Below the pieces are notes generated by a model. That model was not told the DNA's origin and did not search any database. It worked only from the letters and a program-made list of their open reading frames with translations. A stretch of DNA of 64,000 nucleotides from Limnohabitans sp. MMS-10A-178 (lineage in GTDB: Bacteria > Pseudomonadota > Gammaproteobacteria > Burkholderiales > Burkholderiaceae_C): positions 1-64,000 of the forward strand of contig NZ_NERY01000001.1 in assembly GCF_003063375.1 (NCBI RefSeq), read 5' to 3'. A program made the position numbers and the translations under genes. Positions 59,781-64,000 of the stretch are shown here, piece after piece. The first letter of the stretch is position 1. Every line of letters starts with the position of its first letter.

Positions 59781-61487
59781 TTAAAGCTCCCGCGTGCCAG
59801 AGCGCCGAGAAAACGCACCTAAAACCAGAACAATTGCAGCGCAAAGCCACCAAAGTGGCGCCAAGCCCCACCGCGAGGTCCACTGGGCGTAGGGCGTGAG
59901 GCCCGAGCGGCCCTCAAACTCAATGACCAAAGCGCCCCGCATGAAGGGAGGCAAGGCCTCGCGCAATGCGCCTTGCGCATCGACCCAACCCGTTAATCCT
60001 GTGTTGGTGGCACGAATGATGGGTCTTTCAAACTCCATAGCGCGCATGCGCGAAATGGCCACATGCTGCGCAATGGCCGTGGTGTCATCAAACCAGGCCA
60101 AATTGCTCATGTTGACCAAAACGGTGGGCGCCTCTTCGGGCTTGGCAAAGTAGCTTGCCACTTCTTCACCAAACAAATCTTCGTAGCAAATTTGGGGCAG
60201 CAAACGCTGGCCTTGCCACTTGAAAACGCTGGAGGGCGGGCGGTCTTGCGCAAATTCACCCAAGGGCATGTTCATCATGCGCACAAACCACTGAAAAAAG
60301 GGCGGCACATATTCACCAAAGGGCACCAAGTGGTGTTTGTCGTAGCGGTAATTCACGTCTGCTGGGCCCAGTGTCATCACAGAATTGCTGTAGCCCACGC
60401 CAGGCCCACCCATGGGAATACCCACCAACGCAGCTTGCGGTGTGGTGGACAACTGCGAGGGTGCATTGGGGGGTGCGTATTTGTGTTTCAGCACTTCCCA
60501 GTAGGCAGGCGAAAGCTGTTGAGGCAAAACAGGAATGGCGGTTTCTGGTGTGACCACCAGAGGCTCCGAATTGGCCAGCAGCTGCTCGGCATACCAACTC
60601 AGTGCTTGCTGCACGCCTTGCCCCGGAATGAATTTTTCGTCTTGCGGAATATTGCCTTGAAGCAGTCGCACTTTCAGGGTGCCAGCAGCTTGTGTGAATT
60701 GGTGCGCTGCATGTTGAAGGCCCATTGGCATCAGTACCGCCACCAGAAGCAAGCTTAATGACAGGACGAGCCAGGCCTGTGTTCGACCGGCCATGAAGCT
60801 TGAAATGAGGAGCGGCACCCCCATGGCCACGCCGGCAGAAATTGCGCCAATGCCATAAACCCCAATCCACGGGGCATAAGCAGCCAAGGTGCTTTCAAGG
60901 TGCGCATAGCCGCCGGCGCCCCAAGGAAAGCCCGTGAAAAGTTGGCCGCGGCACAGCTCCGCCAAAGTCCAAAGGGCACTGAACAGCACGAGGCCTGCCA
61001 ATGCTTGCCTGAACTCGGGCAGCGTTTTGCTCAGTCGACCAGACAACATAAAACGCCGAAACAAGGCTACCCACACACCACCTGCAATCGCAAAATAAAG
61101 CGACAGCGCTGCAGCCAAAAGCAGCACAGCCAATGCGGCAAGCCAAGAAGGCATGCCGCCATAGCGGTGCATCGACACATACAACCAGCCCCAGGTGGCG
61201 GCCATGGCACTGCATGCAAACAAGCCACTCAGCAATGCACCTTGGCGCCATGCCGATTGCCTGGGGCGTGACGCTTGAAAGCCTGGAAAATGGTGGCTTG
61301 CATCAGCGTCATGCGTTGCCAATTGCAACAACAGCGCTGCCAACACGCCCAAACTGAAACACTGCAAAAGGCCTGAGCTTAGGCTGGCCATGCCCAATGC
61401 ATTGCCCAACACAGAGGCAGGCCACGCCATTGAAAAACCATGCACCACACCCGCAACAACTGACAGGGCCAGGCGCCACATGCTCAT
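59781..61487 (-). CDS. lnt: Apolipoprotein N-acyltransferase
   Basis: A 568-residue membrane enzyme with several hydrophobic N-terminal segments and a nitrilase-like periplasmic domain. The catalytic set is visible: Glu in [12 protein letters not shown], Lys in [14 protein letters not shown], and Cys in [14 protein letters not shown]. It N-acylates lipoproteins such as the export lipoprotein in this window. ATG at 61487 overlaps the corC stop by one base. Confidence 0.93.
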   Translation of the reverse strand: MSMWRLALSVVAGVVHGFSMAWPASVLGNALGMASLSSGLLQCFSLGVLAALLLQLATHDADASHHFPGFQASRPRQSAWRQGALLSGLFACSAMAATWGWLYVSMHRYGGMPSWLAALAVLLLAAALSLYFAIAGGVWVALFRRFMLSGRLSKTLPEFRQALAGLVLFSALWTLAELCRGQLFTGFPWGAGGYAHLESTLAAYAPWIGVYGIGAISAGVAMGVPLLISSFMAGRTQAWLVLSLSLLLVAVLMPMGLQHAAHQFTQAAGTLKVRLLQGNIPQDEKFIPGQGVQQALSWYAEQLLANSEPLVVTPETAIPVLPQQLSPAYWEVLKHKYAPPNAPSQLSTTPQAALVGIPMGGPGVGYSNSVMTLGPADVNYRYDKHHLVPFGEYVPPFFQWFVRMMNMPLGEFAQDRPPSSVFKWQGQRLLPQICYEDLFGEEVASYFAKPEEAPTVLVNMSNLAWFDDTTAIAQHVAISRMRAMEFERPIIRATNTGLTGWVDAQGALREALPPFMRGALVIEFEGRSGLTPYAQWTSRWGLAPLWWLCAAIVLVLGAFSRRSGTREL

Positions 61488-62365
61488 TATTTTTTCAATT
61501 TGGAAGTGGGTGAGACTTTGAACCAACGCACAGCGCCACCGCGCGTGTGCAAGACCACAAAATCCAAGCCCGACAAGCTGAACTTTTCACCGCGTTTGGG
61601 CACATGGCCCATCTCGTGGGCCACCAGTCCACCGATGGTGTCAAAGTGGTGATTTTCTTCGTCTGTGACTTCGGGGTTGAGCTGCACACCAAAGGCTTCC
61701 GACACACGCTCGAGTGAGGTGTCGCCGCTCACCCGGTAGGTTTGATCGGCCAAGCCGAAGATGTCGCCGGCCTCTTCTTCAATGTCAAACTCGTCTTCAA
61801 TTTCGCCCACAATTTCTTCGAGCACATCTTCAATGGTGATCAAACCTGCGGTGCGGCCAAACTCATCAATGACGATGGCCAGGTGCTGGCGGTTGTCGCG
61901 AAACTGCCTGAGTAAATCGTTCAGGCCTTTGCTCTCGGGCACAAACACGGCAGGCCTGAGCAAAGCACGAATGTTGAGTTCGGGTGCGCGCTGCAGCTTC
62001 AACAAATCTTTGGCCATCAAGATGCCAATGATGTTTTCGCGGTCGTCTTCATACACAGGGAAACGCGAATGTGCGGTGTCAATGACTTGGTGCAGCAGTT
62101 CGTCAAAGGGCGCATCGATAGACAGCAAATCCATTCGCGGTGCGGCCACCATGGCATCGCCGGCCGTCATGTCTGCCATGCGAATCACGCCTTCCAGCAT
62201 GAAGCGACTTTGCGCGTTGATGATCTTGTTGTCTTCGGCTTCGACCAGCGTCTCGATGAGCTCGTCTTTGGAGTCGGGACCGGGGTGAAGAAACTCAGCC
62301 AGTTTTTGGAGAAATGAGCGTTTGTCTTCTCGTTCGTTCAAACGCGCAGGGTGGGGGTCGGACAC
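61487..62365 (-). CDS. corC: CBS-domain protein of the CorC/HlyC family
   Basis: A 292-residue protein: ADMTAGDAMVAAPRMDLLSI near residue 70, two CBS motifs (AHSRFPVYEDDRENIIGILMAK; LAIVIDEFGRTAGLITIEDVL, given in parts here) and a C-terminal CorC domain with EDEFDIEEE and VSGDTSLERVSEAFG. Linked to cation resistance and to lipoprotein trafficking in some bacteria. It is the gene directly before lnt. Confidence 0.9.
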   Translation of the reverse strand: MSDPHPARLNEREDKRSFLQKLAEFLHPGPDSKDELIETLVEAEDNKIINAQSRFMLEGVIRMADMTAGDAMVAAPRMDLLSIDAPFDELLHQVIDTAHSRFPVYEDDRENIIGILMAKDLLKLQRAPELNIRALLRPAVFVPESKGLNDLLRQFRDNRQHLAIVIDEFGRTAGLITIEDVLEEIVGEIEDEFDIEEEAGDIFGLADQTYRVSGDTSLERVSEAFGVQLNPEVTDEENHHFDTIGGLVAHEMGHVPKRGEKFSLSGLDFVVLHTRGGAVRWFKVSPTSKLKK

Positions 62366-62413
62366 AGGTGGATTGGCATGGCGCCGTTGTTGCAGAACCT
62401 CTAGGATAGCGGA

Positions 62414-63085
62414 TTAAACGCTAGATTTGTGACGAGATTCCCTAACCCCTTTTCGAACTTCCTGTAATGTCTGCAGAACTTGGGAAAACTGCTTGGCGCG
62501 AGCCTTGATTTGAAAGTCCAAATCGGCCATTCCCTCCTCAATCATTTCGTTCACTTGGCTGTCAATGTTGGCCACGGGAAGGGTGAGGTAAGCATCACTT
62601 TCACTGCCATCGCGCTCCACCCGAGCGCCCGCTTTTCGGGCAATTTTGAGCATGGGGGTGTTTTCGCTCAAGGCATGGATGAACAACAAGGCAACGCCCT
62701 CATTGCGGGCGTGCACCACAGCGCGCTCAAACAAACGCGCGCCCAAGCCACGGCCGCGCATTTTCTGATCGACAGAGACCCCAAATTCGGCACAGGTGGT
62801 CCACTGGGGATCGACCGAAAATGCCAAATGGGCCATGGCCACAATTTCCAAGCGCCGGTTGAAAACACCATAGATGTCATCCCGACCAAAATTGAGTTTT
62901 TCCACGTAAAGGTCTATTTGTTCGTCTGTGGCAGGGTAGCCAAAACGCAAATACCTGTCGTGTGGATCCAAGCTTTTCAAATGCGCACTGATTTTGGGTC
63001 GGTGCTTGACGCTCAAAATGCGCACAGGGATCCATCGCATCCAGCGGCGCCAGAGTGATTGGGTGAACAAAGTGAGTCGAGACAT
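62414..63085 (-). CDS. GNAT-family acetyltransferase
   Basis: A 223-residue protein with an N-terminal basic helix and a GNAT domain: AEFGVSVDQKMRGRGLGARL near residue 105 is the acetyl-CoA loop (R-G-x-G-x-A type, here R-G-L-G-A). LLFIHALSENTPMLKIARKA follows. The start at 63085 is chosen because upstream codons lie in poorly supported sequence. Substrate unknown. Confidence 0.82.
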   Translation of the reverse strand: MSRLTLFTQSLWRRWMRWIPVRILSVKHRPKISAHLKSLDPHDRYLRFGYPATDEQIDLYVEKLNFGRDDIYGVFNRRLEIVAMAHLAFSVDPQWTTCAEFGVSVDQKMRGRGLGARLFERAVVHARNEGVALLFIHALSENTPMLKIARKAGARVERDGSESDAYLTLPVANIDSQVNEMIEEGMADLDFQIKARAKQFSQVLQTLQEVRKGVRESRHKSSV

Positions 63086-63267
63086 AGGGTTTACCCGAAT
63101 TCTTGCACAACTCTGCCATATTGTCTTTGCGTTAGCGCAATTTGGGCTTTGATGTTGCTTGTCGCTCAGTGGACAAAAATAGCCTTTTGCAATCCCTGTC
63201 AGGGGTAATGCCTCATGGCAACAGCACTTCTTATTGACGACAATGTTCGTATTCCGAGGAGCAGTAC

Positions 63268-64000
63268 ATGGACAAGATTTGGCTGAAGAATTACCCCGCC
63301 AACGTAAAGCACGAGATCGACCCCAATGAATATGGTTCATTGACCGATTTGCTCAATCAAGCCTTTCAAAAGCATGGCGATACCCCGTTTTCTGTGTGCA
63401 TGGAAACGTGGATGACCTATCGGGAGTTAGACCAACTCTCGCAAGCCATGGGCGCTTGGTTTCAGGCCCAAGGCTTTCAGCCTGGCGATCGAATTGCCTT
63501 GATGTTGCCCAATATTCCTCAGTTTGCAGTCACCATGGCGGCCATTTTGCGTGCCGGCTACACCTGCGTGAATGTCAACCCCTTGTATACGGCGCGTGAA
63601 CTTCAACACCAATTGAAAGACTCCGGCGCAACGGCCATTGTCATTTTGGAAAACTTTGCTTCAACCTTGAGCGAAGTGATTGAACACACCCAAGTGAAGC
63701 ACACCGTGTTGGCATCGATGGGCGATTTGTTGGGTCCTTTTTATGGCCGCTGGATCACCTTTGCGGTTCGGCATTTGGCCAAAATGGTGCCGGAGTTTGA
63801 ATTGCCCCTGAGCGACAAGCACCAAGTGACCTCGTTCAAGCAAGCTATTGCGGCTGGCCGCAACATGAGTTTCAAGTCGGTGTCGCAGTCGCTGGATGAC
63901 ATTGCTTTCTTGCAATACACCGGCGGTACCACCGGCTTGTCGAAAGGTGCCGTGCTCACTCACCGCAATATTGTGGCGGCCATTTTGCAAGCCGAAACTT
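63268..64000 (+). CDS. fadD: Long-chain acyl-CoA synthetase, N-terminal part (runs off the window)
   Basis: An open frame with no stop before 64000 encodes at least 244 residues. MDKIWLKNYPANVKHEID at the start and YTGGTTGLSKGAVLTHRN near residue 216 (AMP-binding P-loop) identify a FadD-type ligase. GAGGAGCAGTAC precedes the ATG, a good ribosome binding site. It activates fatty acids with CoA and ATP for beta-oxidation. Confidence 0.92.
   Translation, partial: MDKIWLKNYPANVKHEIDPNEYGSLTDLLNQAFQKHGDTPFSVCMETWMTYRELDQLSQAMGAWFQAQGFQPGDRIALMLPNIPQFAVTMAAILRAGYTCVNVNPLYTARELQHQLKDSGATAIVILENFASTLSEVIEHTQVKHTVLASMGDLLGPFYGRWITFAVRHLAKMVPEFELPLSDKHQVTSFKQAIAAGRNMSFKSVSQSLDDIAFLQYTGGTTGLSKGAVLTHRNIVAAILQAET

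Overview
The window looks like a chromosomal segment of a betaproteobacterium, most likely Burkholderiales of the family Comamonadaceae (a Limnohabitans-, Rhodoferax- or Polaromonas-like freshwater bacterium). This is inferred from the moderately GC-rich, Gram-negative gene set (glyQ/glyS, gmhB, plsC, lnt, corC in one row), a leucine-degradation cluster with a MerR-type LiuR, paired DUF1800/DUF1501 genes and the protein style. The genus cannot be fixed from sequence reading alone.

Region 1 (1-22.6 kb) is a surface-polysaccharide locus between the 3' end of metK and a giant uvrA. It is visibly AT-richer than the rest and has a decayed IS3/IS2-type insertion sequence at its left edge. Two transcription units converge near 14.85 kb. 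The left (+) unit makes GDP-mannose (manC), an outer-membrane export lipoprotein, an unrecognised 624-residue protein, a 1886-residue protein joining a long coiled coil, a DUF4214-like segment, two GT4 and one GT2 glycosyltransferase modules, a sugar C-methyltransferase, GDP-mannose 4,6-dehydratase and a GDP-4-keto-6-deoxymannose reductase/epimerase. The right (-) unit holds a polyprenyl-phosphate sugar-1-phosphate transferase, three GT4 enzymes, and a KpsE/KpsM/KpsT-type ABC exporter. Together they describe an ABC-exported polysaccharide containing 6-deoxy sugars, possibly C-methylated. The coiled coil carries three apparently identical 147-bp tandem repeats (49 residues, exactly seven heptads), suggesting an adjustable chain-length ruler physically fused to the polymerising enzymes. 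This is the strongest candidate for a little-described system here.

Region 2 (22.7-37.8 kb) starts with a double-length UvrA (four ATPase signature sets) whose central linker contains an in-frame 33-bp imperfect inverted repeat. A repeat-rich stretch follows with two toxin-antitoxin modules (BrnTA, VapBC), a DUF1800/DUF1501 pair, dgkA, a PAP2 phosphatase, an MFS transporter with a large insertion and an orphan DUF4212 gene. Scattered between these genes are 12 copies of a motif beginning GGGGTCAGATCAACATTAAT, mostly arranged as long hairpins, one a nested palindrome of about 250 bp.

Region 3 (37.8-54.4 kb) is a leucine/isovalerate catabolic cluster on the minus strand: LiuR, thioesterase, isovaleryl-CoA dehydrogenase, carbonic anhydrase, thiolase, SDR, further acyl-CoA dehydrogenases, both subunits of methylcrotonyl-CoA carboxylase, methylglutaconyl-CoA hydratase and HMG-CoA lyase. 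A divergent metallo-beta-lactamase-fold gene shares a palindromic operator with liuR.

Region 4 (54.4-64 kb) is ordinary housekeeping: ygjP-like peptidase, plsC, gmhB, glyS, glyQ, lnt, corC, a GNAT acetyltransferase, and the start of a fadD-type acyl-CoA ligase cut by the window end. No rRNA, tRNA, CRISPR array or prophage was recognised.
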